Assembly: GCA_036373975.1 (NCBI GenBank)
Contig: DASUUR010000083.1
Span: 1-26,453 of the forward strand
DNA: 26,453 nt
Direction: 5' to 3'
Source: DASUUR01 sp036373975
Lineage (GTDB): Bacteria; Patescibacteriota; Saccharimonadia; Saccharimonadales; Saccharimonadaceae
Shown here: positions 7,229-14,746 of the stretch, piece by piece
How positions within the stretch are numbered: the stretch's first letter is position 1
How the letters are laid out: each line of letters starts with the position of its first letter
Position numbers and translations under genes: made by a program
The notes under the pieces: model-generated
The model's input: the letters and a program-made list of their open reading frames with translations, nothing else
What the model was told of the DNA's origin: nothing
Databases searched by the model: none

Positions 7229-7538
7229 TTATATCTCAACCTCAATAGGCTATAGTTTTCTGCTAGGCACTGGCATATGGATCGTTACATTTCTGCAGGT
7301 CGCTTTACAGCTTCGTAATACCGTCGATCGGGTTGCCATGGTTACTTTTGGACCGCTCGAACTGGCAAGCGTGACCAAAGTAAACACTCAAGACGGGACT
7401 ATTGTCACCATTGGCCTGGAGCAACATTTATTCTTATACTTTGCTTTATGGGTGACCGGCGGATTACTTGTAGGCATGGTGCTTTCTTATAGCAAAAAAC
7501 GCGCCGCGCTGCCCCCAGACACTCAACCTAAAAAGTAA
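7206..7538 (+). CDS. 110-aa two-helix membrane protein at the end of the peptide/ABC operon (candidate immunity or accessory protein)
   Basis: I choose ATG 7206 because TGGAGG (7193-7198) sits 7 nt upstream; an in-frame start at 7152 lies inside the permease gene. The protein has two transmembrane helices (about 14-36 and 76-96), a polar loop of about 38 residues between them (VTFGPLELASVTKVN...) that probably faces outward, and a basic tail. It has no Cys. I recognise no family. As the last gene of an operon with a putative toxic peptide and an exporter, it fits an immunity or accessory protein, as small membrane proteins often do in bacteriocin operons. A transporter subunit is equally possible. 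The next gene begins 21 nt later under its own promoter. Confidence 0.7.
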   Translation: MFSHLKNNYISTSIGYSFLLGTGIWIVTFLQVALQLRNTVDRVAMVTFGPLELASVTKVNTQDGTIVTIGLEQHLFLYFALWVTGGLLVGMVLSYSKKRAALPPDTQPKK

Positions 7539-7547
7539 TGCTATAAT
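7539..7547 (+). promoter_or_regulatory. Extended -10 promoter, nearly leaderless
   Basis: TGC followed by a perfect TATAAT (7542-7547), the extended -10 form, with no convincing -35. Only 12 nt separate it from ATG 7560, giving a predicted leader of about 5 nt and no room for a Shine-Dalgarno site. Confidence 0.6.
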
Positions 7548-7559
7548 TAATGGCATATT

Positions 7560-8996
7560 ATGCCCACACGCAACGCCAAAGTTTATAGTGTCATTCTTGT
7601 TATTGCCGATATCATCACCCTTTTTGCAGCATTTATGCTCGCCTATGCCCTGCGCACCCAGTTTGACACGCGGCCCCTCGTTAACGAAGTCTATGTCAGT
7701 GACTTTATCGCAACCTTTGCTGCTGTGGCCCCGCTATGGATAATCGCCTTCGCCAGCCTCGGACTATACGATAGTCAAATTCGTATGCGCCGTCTTAGCG
7801 AAATAGGCAAGCTGTTTGTTGGCTCGTTTATTGGCATTCTAATCGTACTCGGATATGCATTTGTTATCGACGAGGCTGTCTTCCCAGCGCGCCTGGTGGC
7901 CATCTATGCATTTGTCGGCTCTTTCTTGCTGCTAGTCATTGAGCGCCAAGTGTTACACTGGCTACGGTCACAGCTCTTCCGCTTTGGGTGGGGAATTAAT
8001 CGGGTACTTATAATTGGTAATTCTAATACAACCAGTGATATTGCCACCAGTATCAGCGACACTAAAAAGTCAGGCTATGAGGTCGTCGCAATTGCCGGCC
8101 CTAAAGAAATCGTCCCTGCTGAGCTGCCTGTACAGCACTTTACTTCGGTACTCTCAGCCCTCAAGGCCGTTGACTCGTTACGCGTCACAACCATCATACA
8201 GACTGATCTATTTGAAGATTCCCAAAAAAATAAGAGAATCCTTGACGCTGCCCAAACTCGCCATATTAACTATAGCTTCATCCCGGGCGAGAGCGAATTT
8301 TATTCGGGCAAGAACAGCGTTGATGTTTTCTTGGGTTACCCCATGATTTCCGTATCTCAAACTCCCCTTATTGGGTGGGGTGAGATAGTAAAAAGAATCT
8401 TTGATGTTTGCCTTACCACTCTTGCGTTGCTCATTCTTTCCCCCTTACTCCTGTTGTTGATTATTTTGCAGAAAATTTTTAATCCAGGGCCGATTTTTTA
8501 TACAAGCAAACGGCTAACAAAATATTCGCAGCCCTTTGGTCTCTATAAGTTCCGGAGCATGGGCGCAAAATACGGTGCTAAAGACGCAGCTCAGGAATTC
8601 CGTGAAATGGGTCGTCCAGATTTGGTAAAGGAATACCAGGTGTATCGCAAGGTTAAGAAAGACCCGCGTATCACACCATTCGGTCGGTTTTTACGGACCA
8701 CTTCTCTCGATGAATTGCCGCAGCTGTTTAATGTGTTGCGAGGCGACCTAAGCCTGGTGGGGCCACGAGCCATCTTGCCGCAAGAGATTGGGTTATTCAA
8801 AAAACAAGGCGCACTCCTACACAGTGTGAAATCGGGCATGACGGGCCTCTGGCAGGTTTCAGGCAGGAGTAATCTTACCTTTGAGCAGCGTGTCGAACTG
8901 GAACTTTACTATGCGCAAAACTGGAGCTTTTGGCTTGATATCAAAATTCTATTCCGTACCATAAAAGTACTACTAACAAGAGATGGTGCAGAATAA
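7560..8996 (+). CDS. Polyprenyl-phosphate sugar-1-phosphate transferase (bacterial sugar transferase family)
   Basis: A 478-aa protein with the full two-part layout. Residues 10-132 hold four N-terminal membrane helices; 148-270 form a Rossmann-like CoA-binding-type domain (VLIIGNSNTTSD). The C-terminal catalytic domain begins with KRIFDV (278-283) and a membrane re-entrant helix (284-303). It carries KFRSM (330-334), the catalytic TSLDELPQL (D384, E385), LSLVGPRA (397-404) and GLWQVSGR (429-436). This is the WbaP/EpsL/CpsE-type family (PF02397). It transfers a sugar-1-phosphate from a nucleotide sugar to undecaprenyl phosphate and so starts the lipid-linked glycan at the inner face of the membrane. 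The donor sugar cannot be deduced. It joins the glycosyltransferase downstream by a TAATG overlap. Confidence 0.95.
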   Translation: MPTRNAKVYSVILVIADIITLFAAFMLAYALRTQFDTRPLVNEVYVSDFIATFAAVAPLWIIAFASLGLYDSQIRMRRLSEIGKLFVGSFIGILIVLGYAFVIDEAVFPARLVAIYAFVGSFLLLVIERQVLHWLRSQLFRFGWGINRVLIIGNSNTTSDIATSISDTKKSGYEVVAIAGPKEIVPAELPVQHFTSVLSALKAVDSLRVTTIIQTDLFEDSQKNKRILDAAQTRHINYSFIPGESEFYSGKNSVDVFLGYPMISVSQTPLIGWGEIVKRIFDVCLTTLALLILSPLLLLLIILQKIFNPGPIFYTSKRLTKYSQPFGLYKFRSMGAKYGAKDAAQEFREMGRPDLVKEYQVYRKVKKDPRITPFGRFLRTTSLDELPQLFNVLRGDLSLVGPRAILPQEIGLFKKQGALLHSVKSGMTGLWQVSGRSNLTFEQRVELELYYAQNWSFWLDIKILFRTIKVLLTRDGAE

Positions 8997-10114
8997 TGCC
9001 TAAGCCCAAAATTGCGATTGTTCATGACTGGTTAACAAATATGGGCGGGGCCGAAAAAACCGTTCTCGCACTGCACGAAGCCTTCCCGGATGCGCCAATA
9101 TACACCTCGGTATATGAGCCCGATAAAATGCCCGATTTCGCAGGCCTAGACATCCGTACCACCTGGCTGCAAAGGTTACCCAAGCCATTACGGGCACTTC
9201 ATAAATTCTTCCCTATTCTGCGTGTGTGGGCCTTTCGATCACTCGACCTTAGTGAATACGACGCTCTAGTTGTAAGCTCCAGTGCCGAGAGCAAACAAAT
9301 CACAAAAAGACCGGACCAAATCGTTGTCTGTTACTGTCATACCCCTATCCGCTACTACTGGAGTCACTACCACGAATACAAAAAGGACCCTGGCTTTGGC
9401 AAGCTTAACTGGCTCATTCGCCTCGTAATGCCCCTGATCGTTCCGGCTATGCGGCGCGCCGACTACAAAGCAGCCCAGCAAGTCGACGTCTTTATTGCCA
9501 ATTCCAGCGAAGTACAAGCCCGAATTAAGAAATACTACAATCGGCCTGCGACCATTGTGCACCCCCCGGTAGAAGTCGACCGTTTTACCGAGCAGGCGCT
9601 CAACAAGGACCGCGAAGGCTACGTAGTCGTCGGCCGCCAAGTACCATACAAGCGTGTCGACCTGGCCGTTGCTGCCTGCACACAGCTTTCTCTGCCGCTG
9701 ACGGTATATGGCCGAGGTAGTGAGCATGAGCGGCTCAAGAAACTTGCCGGTCCAACGGTGCAATTTAAAGTTGACGCATCGGATGTTGAGGTGGCCCAGG
9801 GCCTCGGCCATGCTAAAGCATTTATCTTTTCGGCCGAGGAAGATTTTGGCATTGTGCAGGCCGAGGCCTTAGCAGCCGGCACCCCTGTTATTGGCTTAAA
9901 TAAAGCCGGCACTAAAGAAATCGTCGAAGACGGCAAGAGCGGCGTCTTGTTTAACGAGCAAACGGTACCGGCGCTCGTTGCAGCTATACGTCGCTTTGAA
10001 ACTATGTCGTTCCTGCCAGCAACTCTACACCGCAAAGCCAAACGCTTCCATAAGACGCTTTTTATTAACAAGATGCAAAAGATTGTCTACGATCACCTGC
10101 CGCGTCGCAAGTAG
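8996..10114 (+). CDS. GT4-family glycosyltransferase (possible mannosyltransferase)
   Basis: A 372-aa GT-B enzyme. The N-terminal half opens with KIAIVHDWLTNMGGAEK (5-21), whose GGAE loop is common in GT4 enzymes, and contains YCHTPIRYYW (113-122), seen in WbaZ-like mannosyltransferases. The C-terminal half has GYVVVGRQVPYKR (208-220) and the nucleotide-binding E-x7-E motif (E282, E290; EDFGIVQAEALAAGTPVI). No membrane helix is evident; it should act at the cytoplasmic face. It overlaps the sugar transferase by one base and probably adds the next sugar. The manC gene ends one base away on the other strand, and mannose is a reasonable but unproven donor. Its stop abuts the convergent manC stop with no gap. 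Confidence 0.9.
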   Translation: MPKPKIAIVHDWLTNMGGAEKTVLALHEAFPDAPIYTSVYEPDKMPDFAGLDIRTTWLQRLPKPLRALHKFFPILRVWAFRSLDLSEYDALVVSSSAESKQITKRPDQIVVCYCHTPIRYYWSHYHEYKKDPGFGKLNWLIRLVMPLIVPAMRRADYKAAQQVDVFIANSSEVQARIKKYYNRPATIVHPPVEVDRFTEQALNKDREGYVVVGRQVPYKRVDLAVAACTQLSLPLTVYGRGSEHERLKKLAGPTVQFKVDASDVEVAQGLGHAKAFIFSAEEDFGIVQAEALAAGTPVIGLNKAGTKEIVEDGKSGVLFNEQTVPALVAAIRRFETMSFLPATLHRKAKRFHKTLFINKMQKIVYDHLPRRK

Positions 10115-11146
10115 CTAAGCCGTAAAGCGTTTAGACACTTCACCAACTTTCTGGCTCATGTCTTTGCGTGCAACCAATATGCCATCGGGCGTATTAACAA
10201 CGACGATGTTATCGAGCCCAATTACGGCAACGGGTTTGTCTTCCTCGTTACGAATGTAGGCATTCTCAACCTCTTCAATCTCAACTCTGCCACGAATACT
10301 ATTGTCCTGTTCATCACGCTCCACAGCGGCATGAGCATCTTTGAACGAACCTAAATCGAGCCAGTCAAAGTTGGCGGGCACCACCATCAAGTTCGTCATG
10401 CGCTCCAGCAAGGCGTAGTCAATCGCATCGTTCTCGAAGGATAGGTATACTTCCTGGTACGCTTCGGGCGTAGTTGCTGCTACAAGTCGCTGGTAATTAT
10501 CGTGCCAGGCAGGCGAAAACGTACGGAAAGCCTCAACGAATGTGTTGATAGATCCTACGAAATAGCCACAGTTCCACAAATAGCGCCCAGTCTGCACGTA
10601 TTCTTGTGCTAGATTAAAAGCTGGTTTCTCTTTAAACCCGACGACTTCATGCACAAATGCGTCTTCGTCAATCACGCCGTCACGTTCAATGTAGCCGAAG
10701 CCAGTTGCGGCATAGGTAGGCTCAATGCCAATCAGCGTCAGGCGCTTGTATTGTTCCGTAGCGCTTCCAGCGTTTTTAAATGAATGGGCGAACCCCTCCA
10801 CGTCGCGAATGGCATGGTCGGCATGCAAAAAAGCAATCGGCTCGTCGTGGTCGTGACGAGATTGTAAATACTCTAATCCAGCAACCATACACCCAGCCGT
10901 CCCTCGCCGTGCTGGCTCAATGATAAATGCATCGTCACCAAGCTCAGGCACCTGCTCTTTCACATGGTGAGCGTGACCAGCCTCGGTAATAACGTAAATT
11001 TTATTAGACAATCGCTTGGCTCGTGCAACAGCACTCTGCAGTAGAGACTCCTCGGCATTCAATCGCAAAAGGTGCTTTGGATACTCTGGGGTAGAAAGGG
11101 GCCAGAGTCGTGAGCCTGAACCGCCTGCATTAATTACAACAATCAT
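10115..11146 (-). CDS. manC: Mannose-1-phosphate guanylyltransferase
   Basis: A 343-aa nucleotidyltransferase beginning MIVVINAGGSGSRLWPLS (GGSGSRLWP at 8-16) and a YPK Lys (K24), the pyrophosphorylase signature of GDP-mannose synthases. FLHADH, GYIERDG, GFKEKP and a WNCGYFVGS segment follow, as in ManC/CpsB enzymes. It stops where the nucleotidyltransferase domain plus a short linker end, so it lacks the phosphomannose isomerase domain of the bifunctional forms. Reaction: mannose-1-phosphate plus GTP to GDP-mannose. AGGAG lies just upstream of the start. The upstream glycosyltransferase ends only 2 bp away, so the two are co-transcribed. Confidence 0.92.
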   Translation of the reverse strand: MIVVINAGGSGSRLWPLSTPEYPKHLLRLNAEESLLQSAVARAKRLSNKIYVITEAGHAHHVKEQVPELGDDAFIIEPARRGTAGCMVAGLEYLQSRHDHDEPIAFLHADHAIRDVEGFAHSFKNAGSATEQYKRLTLIGIEPTYAATGFGYIERDGVIDEDAFVHEVVGFKEKPAFNLAQEYVQTGRYLWNCGYFVGSINTFVEAFRTFSPAWHDNYQRLVAATTPEAYQEVYLSFENDAIDYALLERMTNLMVVPANFDWLDLGSFKDAHAAVERDEQDNSIRGRVEIEEVENAYIRNEEDKPVAVIGLDNIVVVNTPDGILVARKDMSQKVGEVSKRFTA

Positions 11147-11148
11147 AG

Positions 11149-12288
11149 CTACTCCTTGTTCTCTCTTTTAATGCGCTCAATGAGCGGCACGATCACCTGC
11201 CTTGGCGTAAAGTGCGCTTGAGCAGCTTTATATGCTCGCTGTTTACCTGCAAGCACCTCACTTGGGTTCGCCGCCAAGCTCGTTAGAACCTTGGCGAGCT
11301 GGTCACTATCCCCCGGTGCCGCATACAGCGCAGCGCCATCAAGAATCCGCCGCTGTGGTGGCGTATCTGATGTTACCACGACGCAGCCGACTGCCGCACC
11401 CTGATAGTTTTTGTTTGGTACCACGTTCTGTGCCTTTTCGGTCGTACCAAAAATACCTAAACACACATCGTGGGAGGCCACAAACGCAGGTAGCTTGGCG
11501 CTATCTACCCACGGCACCCAGGTAATCTTTACTTTGTCGTTGGGCCGTTGCAGAATCTCGCGCACCGCTGCTTCGTCTTGACCGCCACCAATAAATGTCA
11601 CCTCAAGCGGCGCAGTCACCTTGGTCAAGGCCTCAGCAATCACGGTTGTCCCCTGTAGTGGCGTAAAGAGGCCAAAGAACACCACCTTCAGCGGCGAATG
11701 GACGTCGGTAAGCGTCTGCGATACATCAGTGTCAAACCACGCAAGCGGTGCACCGACAGCAATCACTAGCCCTTTGTGCTTGTGCTCTTCGGGCAGTGCC
11801 GCCAAATGCTCATCGGTGTCAACAATAACAATGTTCGCTCGTTTAAGAGCCGCCTGATCCAGCCAAGTAATGAGTTTTGTTTTGAAACCTTTTTTCACGC
11901 CACGATCTTTAGCGGTGCCGGCGCCACTAATCATGTAGTCAAGTGCTATTGGAGCTTGCCGGAACAGCCAGCGTGCCAGGCGAATATCAAAGAGGCCCAA
12001 GTGTCCAACCAACACCATATCAGCGTGCGGCATACGCCGAGCCCGGGCGATTAGGCGTGTCCAACTAGACGCCAAACGCCAAGCGAGCAAAGGGAGCCGC
12101 CACGGCTGTTTAAGCATTGCGACACGCCCTGCGGTATTGATGCCAAGCGGTACATTGCATTCAATTACCTCTATATCGTGAGCTTTCAAGCCGTCAATAA
12201 GCACTTGGACGCGTGGTGAAGCCTTGGTATCGTATGTGCCAAACACAATCACCCTAGAGCGTACCGACTCTTCAGGGGTATCCTTCAT
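11149..12288 (-). CDS. GT4-like GT-B glycosyltransferase
   Basis: A 379-aa protein. The start at ATG 12288 forms a TAATG overlap with the NUDIX gene stop and has GGAAGGAGAG upstream; longer in-frame starts lie inside the NUDIX gene. The N-terminal half (VIVFGTYDTKASPRVQVLI) shows a Rossmann-like acceptor domain. The C-terminal half has LKVVFFGLFTPLQGTTVIAE and VTFIGGGQDEAAVR, then PNKNYQGAAVGCVVVTSD, where a GT4 enzyme usually has its E-x7-E stretch. That acidic pair is not clear here, so the donor site is atypical. It is soluble or peripheral. It is expected to use GDP-mannose from the adjacent ManC or another sugar of the locus. Confidence 0.85.
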   Translation of the reverse strand: MKDTPEESVRSRVIVFGTYDTKASPRVQVLIDGLKAHDIEVIECNVPLGINTAGRVAMLKQPWRLPLLAWRLASSWTRLIARARRMPHADMVLVGHLGLFDIRLARWLFRQAPIALDYMISGAGTAKDRGVKKGFKTKLITWLDQAALKRANIVIVDTDEHLAALPEEHKHKGLVIAVGAPLAWFDTDVSQTLTDVHSPLKVVFFGLFTPLQGTTVIAEALTKVTAPLEVTFIGGGQDEAAVREILQRPNDKVKITWVPWVDSAKLPAFVASHDVCLGIFGTTEKAQNVVPNKNYQGAAVGCVVVTSDTPPQRRILDGAALYAAPGDSDQLAKVLTSLAANPSEVLAGKQRAYKAAQAHFTPRQVIVPLIERIKRENKE

Positions 12289-12842
12289 TATATTTTGCTC
12301 TCCTTCCAGGTGCCTCGCCATATAAAGTATTTCATAAGAGCGGCGATTGATACCGCATCGACTATTTTGCCACTCTCGATCATAGTAATAACTTCTTTCT
12401 CGGTAAAGGCACGACATTCACCAATGCCTTCTTCGTCTTGGGCGTTCGCGCCGGTTGGCTGCAGATCTTTTGCTACAAATACGGCCCCAGCGCCATCTGT
12501 GGTACCGTTAGCGATCTCTACCATGCCAAGATCGTGCCAAGTATTTGCTGTGTAGCCCGACTCTTCCTGGAGCTCGCGCCGAGCAGCCATAAGTGCAGTA
12601 TCGCCCGCTTCAAAACCACCACCAGGCACCTCCCATCCTGCATGACCTGTTGTGTATCGATGTACTGATACCAGGAGAATCTTGCTATCACTTGTCACTG
12701 CGATAGTAAACGCAGCTTTCGGGCTCTCGATAACAAAATAATTGCCTTTAGTGCCGTTCGGGCGAATAACTGAATCGTGTCGTACTTTGTACCAGGGATT
12801 CTCGTGAACGTACTCGCTACTGAGTGTTTTCCAAGCATTCAT
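12288..12842 (-). CDS. NUDIX hydrolase, ADP-ribose pyrophosphatase-like
   Basis: A 184-aa protein with a NUDIX box at residues 75-97: GGFEAGD...RRELQEESGY. The catalytic REL-x-EE core (R89, E90, E93, E94) and final G96-Y97 are intact; the first acidic position is Asp (D81) instead of the usual Glu. The N-terminal YKVRHDSVIRPNG and GWEVPGGG fit ADP-ribose/nucleoside-diphosphate-sugar pyrophosphatases, so it probably hydrolyses a nucleotide sugar. I start it at ATG 12842; a longer in-frame reading to 13028 would run through the hairpin terminator of the neighbouring operon. An extended -10 promoter lies 9 nt upstream, so the mRNA is nearly leaderless. It heads the operon NUDIX-GT4-manC. Confidence 0.88.
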   Translation of the reverse strand: MNAWKTLSSEYVHENPWYKVRHDSVIRPNGTKGNYFVIESPKAAFTIAVTSDSKILLVSVHRYTTGHAGWEVPGGGFEAGDTALMAARRELQEESGYTANTWHDLGMVEIANGTTDGAGAVFVAKDLQPTGANAQDEEGIGECRAFTEKEVITMIESGKIVDAVSIAALMKYFIWRGTWKESKI

Positions 12843-12851
12843 ATATGATTC

Positions 12852-12860
12852 ATCATACCA
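12852..12860 (-). promoter_or_regulatory. Extended -10 promoter, nearly leaderless
   Basis: On the minus strand, TGG followed by TATGAT (12857-12852), with 9 nt to ATG 12842. The predicted leader is 2-3 nt and no Shine-Dalgarno site is present. No clear -35. Confidence 0.55.
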
Positions 12861-12918
12861 GACCACAAACTGGACGGCGGAGGTATTTTTCACTACTAGA
12901 ATTTTCGGCAATTTAAAT

Positions 12919-12948
12919 GGGGCAGGTTCTCGTGAAAGAACCTGCCCC
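12919..12948 (-). terminator. Hairpin terminator closing the five-gene paralog operon
   Basis: A perfect 12-bp stem (GGGGCAGGTTCT, loop CGTGAA, AGAACCTGCCCC). On the minus strand it is followed by an AT-rich ATTTAAATT run rather than a pure T tract. It lies just 3' of the last paralog and before the NUDIX promoter. Confidence 0.75.
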
Positions 12949-12952
12949 TGTC

Positions 12953-13363
12953 TCACCGCTTGACGTTGAAGAACTCCCGACCGCGCCCTGACGGGCGGAC
13001 GTTGTGCCGCTGAAAGATACGGCGGCACTCGTCGAGGAAGGCTTCGAAGAGCTTTTTGAACTGTTCGTCGGTGAGCACCACGCCCTCGGAAGGGAAGTTA
13101 CCGAAATAGGCACTCGCCTCACTCACGTTCACTTTTGGCAGGTCTCGGCGAGCCATGCTCAGTGTGAGACTAGTGAGCTCGTCGGTAATGAGAATGTGGA
13201 ATGCCAACTCCGATGTCGTGCTCTTCTCGGGGCGAGTAAACCAGTGTTCGTCCCCAGCATCACGCCGCAGCTTCTTCACAAAGTCGCTCCGCACAAGCTC
13301 CCGCAACAACATTGAGAAGGCCCCAATGAACGCCGCATGCTGCTGTTTCAGCCGCTGGGTCAT
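12953..13363 (-). CDS. Paralog array member 1 (type A), unknown function, 136 aa
   Basis: A soluble protein with no signal peptide or membrane helix. An N-terminal helix (RLKQQHAAFIGAFSMLLREL, 4-23) leads to a Trp-containing turn (W41), a middle part that looks like several strands (residues 49-87), then a C-terminal helical block LTDEQFKKLFEAF plus LDECRRIFQRH (97-120) and a PS-x-RGREFF tail (124-132). The C-terminal block is the mark of the family and is shared with six other genes here. I recognise no named domain. It starts only 3 bp after the stop of member 2, with GAGGT upstream, and is the last gene of the five-gene operon, followed directly by a strong hairpin. Confidence 0.8.
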   Translation of the reverse strand: MTQRLKQQHAAFIGAFSMLLRELVRSDFVKKLRRDAGDEHWFTRPEKSTTSELAFHILITDELTSLTLSMARRDLPKVNVSEASAYFGNFPSEGVVLTDEQFKKLFEAFLDECRRIFQRHNVRPSGRGREFFNVKR

Positions 13364-13366
13364 GGC

Positions 13367-13789
13367 CTACCTCACATCATCGAAGAACTTTTTGGCCTTC
13401 GCGGACGGCTTCATGTTGTGGCGCTCCAGCAGTCCAGTGAGTTCCTCGAGCAAGGCCACCCTCAGTGCGGTGTACTGCCTCTCCGGCAAAGTTCCAGTGT
13501 CCCATGGCTTGCTGTCGTATCGAACGCCGCCTGCAGGGGACAAGCGAACAACCGGTAAATCTGCAGCGTTGAACTCGACGATCAGATCCGTGAAGCTCCC
13601 TTCGAGGGTATTGAAGTGCAACAAGGCTTTCGGGCTGGTCTCGTGCCGCACCCGCAACAGGTCAGAGGTTAGGTTCCCACCGAATACCTCAGACTCGCGG
13701 CCACTGACACGAATTTCTTCCATCACCACCTTGAACAGCCCTCCCAAGAGACCTCGCTGCTCAATCCCTCTAATCGCTTCTTTCCCCAT
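13367..13789 (-). CDS. Paralog array member 2 (type B), unknown function, 140 aa
   Basis: The start at ATG 13789 is preceded by GCGAGGACACG, a leader almost the same as those of members 3 and 4; an upstream in-frame start at 13915 lies in the preceding gene. It belongs to the type B branch with members 3 and 4: an N-terminal QRG motif (11-13) and helix, a middle KALLHFNTLEGSF (54-66), LSPAGGVRYD (83-92) with PWDTG (95-99), then a C-terminal helix and ERHNMKPSAKAKKFF (122-136). It is the most diverged copy at the C-terminus: the DEC-R core reads EELTGL. It is soluble and I know no domain for it. Confidence 0.8.
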   Translation of the reverse strand: MGKEAIRGIEQRGLLGGLFKVVMEEIRVSGRESEVFGGNLTSDLLRVRHETSPKALLHFNTLEGSFTDLIVEFNAADLPVVRLSPAGGVRYDSKPWDTGTLPERQYTALRVALLEELTGLLERHNMKPSAKAKKFFDDVR

Positions 13790-13807
13790 CGTGTCCTCGC
13801 ATTCTCG

Positions 13808-13851
13808 GAACCTGTAGGTTCTGCTTGTCACAAACCGGGCCGATCCTACAG
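13808..13851 (-). repeat. Two mutually exclusive inverted repeats between array members 3 and 2
   Basis: GAACC-TGTA-GGTTC (13808-13821) can form a small hairpin. CTGTAGG (13812-13818) can instead pair with CCTACAG (13845-13851), which contains the member 3 stop. The arms overlap, so only one can form at a time. Both stems are short and the role, if any, is unknown. Confidence 0.3.
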
Positions 13852-14265
13852 CTCGAAGAACTGCCTGCCCTCTGCGGATACTTTGATGCCCTGCTGTCGC
13901 AAAAACTCGCGACAAGCGTCGGGCAAAGCCTCACGCATCGCCCCGTACACATCGTCTCGCAGGCAAACCTCCTTACCCCATGGGTCGTCGTCATACCGCA
14001 CCCCCCCAGTCGGGGCGAGGTGGAGAACGGGCAGTCGAGGGTTTTTGAAACGAATGGCAAGCTCGCAGAGGGATCCCTCCAGATAGCTGAACGCCAACAA
14101 GGCCTTAACGCCTTGATACGGCCACACCCAAGGCGTGTACGTAATCCGCGTCTTTAGGTCTTGTCGCTTCATAAACCCGTCGGTCTCGAGCTCCTTCAGC
14201 AACACCCTCATGACTTCCGCGAAGAAGCCTCGTTGCTGGGCAGCCTCAATTGATTTGTTAACCAT
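13846..14265 (-). CDS. Paralog array member 3 (type B), unknown function, 139 aa
   Basis: A type B copy: QQRGFFAEVMRVLLKELETDGFM (10-32), GVKALLAFSYLEGSL (52-66), FKNPRLPVLHLAPTGGVRYDDDPW (73-96) and a C-terminal DACREFLRQQGIKVSAEGRQFF (116-137). Compared with member 4, the usual RH before the last loop is QQ here and PWDTG becomes PWGKE, so the copies have drifted. It has one Cys in the helix (C118), as in most members. It starts at ATG 14265 behind GTGAGGACG. The gap of 33 bp to member 4 and 56 bp to member 2 fits one mRNA. No catalytic motif or membrane helix is visible. Confidence 0.8.
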   Translation of the reverse strand: MVNKSIEAAQQRGFFAEVMRVLLKELETDGFMKRQDLKTRITYTPWVWPYQGVKALLAFSYLEGSLCELAIRFKNPRLPVLHLAPTGGVRYDDDPWGKEVCLRDDVYGAMREALPDACREFLRQQGIKVSAEGRQFFEL

Positions 14266-14298
14266 ATCGTCCTCACTGTCTTGGAGCCTTTTATGGGC

Positions 14299-14715
14299 CT
14301 ACATGTCAAAGAGCTGCCTGGCCTCCCGGGAGGGCCTGATGTTGTGGCGCCGCAACAGGCTCCGACACTCGTCGAGGAGTGCCGCGCTCAGTGCAGCATA
14401 CTGCTCGCCGGGAAGCTCGCCAGTATCCCACGGCCTGTCGTCATACTTCACACCCCCACCCGGCGCTAGGTACAAGTGAGGCAACCGTGGATTCTTGAAC
14501 TTGAAGGCGAGCCAAACAAAAGCCCCCTCCATGAAGAAGAACTCAAGTAGAGCCTTCTGACTCGCGTCATGCCACGATATGCCCGTCCATGAGGTGCCGG
14601 GTAGCTGCGCATCCACCCTAGACATAAAGCCAGATGCGGTGAGTTCTTTCAGGAGTATCCTGAACACCTCGTTCAGGAAAGCCCGCTGACGGAATTCCTC
14701 AGGCACACCACTCAC
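14299..14715 (-). CDS. Paralog array member 4 (type B), unknown function, 138 aa
   Basis: Starts with GTG at 14715 behind GCGAGGACACA, the same leader as member 2. Sequence landmarks: EFRQRAFLNEVFRILLKEL (7-25), KALLEFFFMEGAF (54-66), FKNPRLPHLYLAPGGGVKYD (73-92), RPWDTGELP (94-102) and LLDECRSLLRRHNIRPSREAR (113-133). It is the clearest bridge between the two branches, since its LLDECR...RHNIRPS end closely matches the type A end. A small inverted repeat CTCCT/AGGAG (14737-14753) lies just upstream, around the stop of member 5. Function unknown. Confidence 0.8.
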   Translation of the reverse strand: MSGVPEEFRQRAFLNEVFRILLKELTASGFMSRVDAQLPGTSWTGISWHDASQKALLEFFFMEGAFVWLAFKFKNPRLPHLYLAPGGGVKYDDRPWDTGELPGEQYAALSAALLDECRSLLRRHNIRPSREARQLFDM

Positions 14716-14746
14716 TGTGTCCTCGCCTTCTTGTTACTCCTGATTT

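Noticed and set aside
9266..10071. Long minus-strand open frames (181 and 150 aa)
   Set aside because: They lie opposite the clear GT4 gene, have no ribosome site and show no protein-like motifs.
12843..13028. N-terminal extension of the NUDIX protein to 13028
   Set aside because: It would run through the terminator hairpin and the end of array member 1, and ATG 12842 has its own promoter.
13155..13817. 220-aa plus-strand open frame across array members 1 and 2
   Set aside because: It is the antisense of the conserved paralogs; similar antisense frames appear in other copies because of their shared GC-rich codons.
13808..13821. GAACCTGTAGGTTC as a LexA-type (GAAC-N4-GTTC) box
   Set aside because: The spacing is six, not four, and it lies inside an operon rather than at a promoter.
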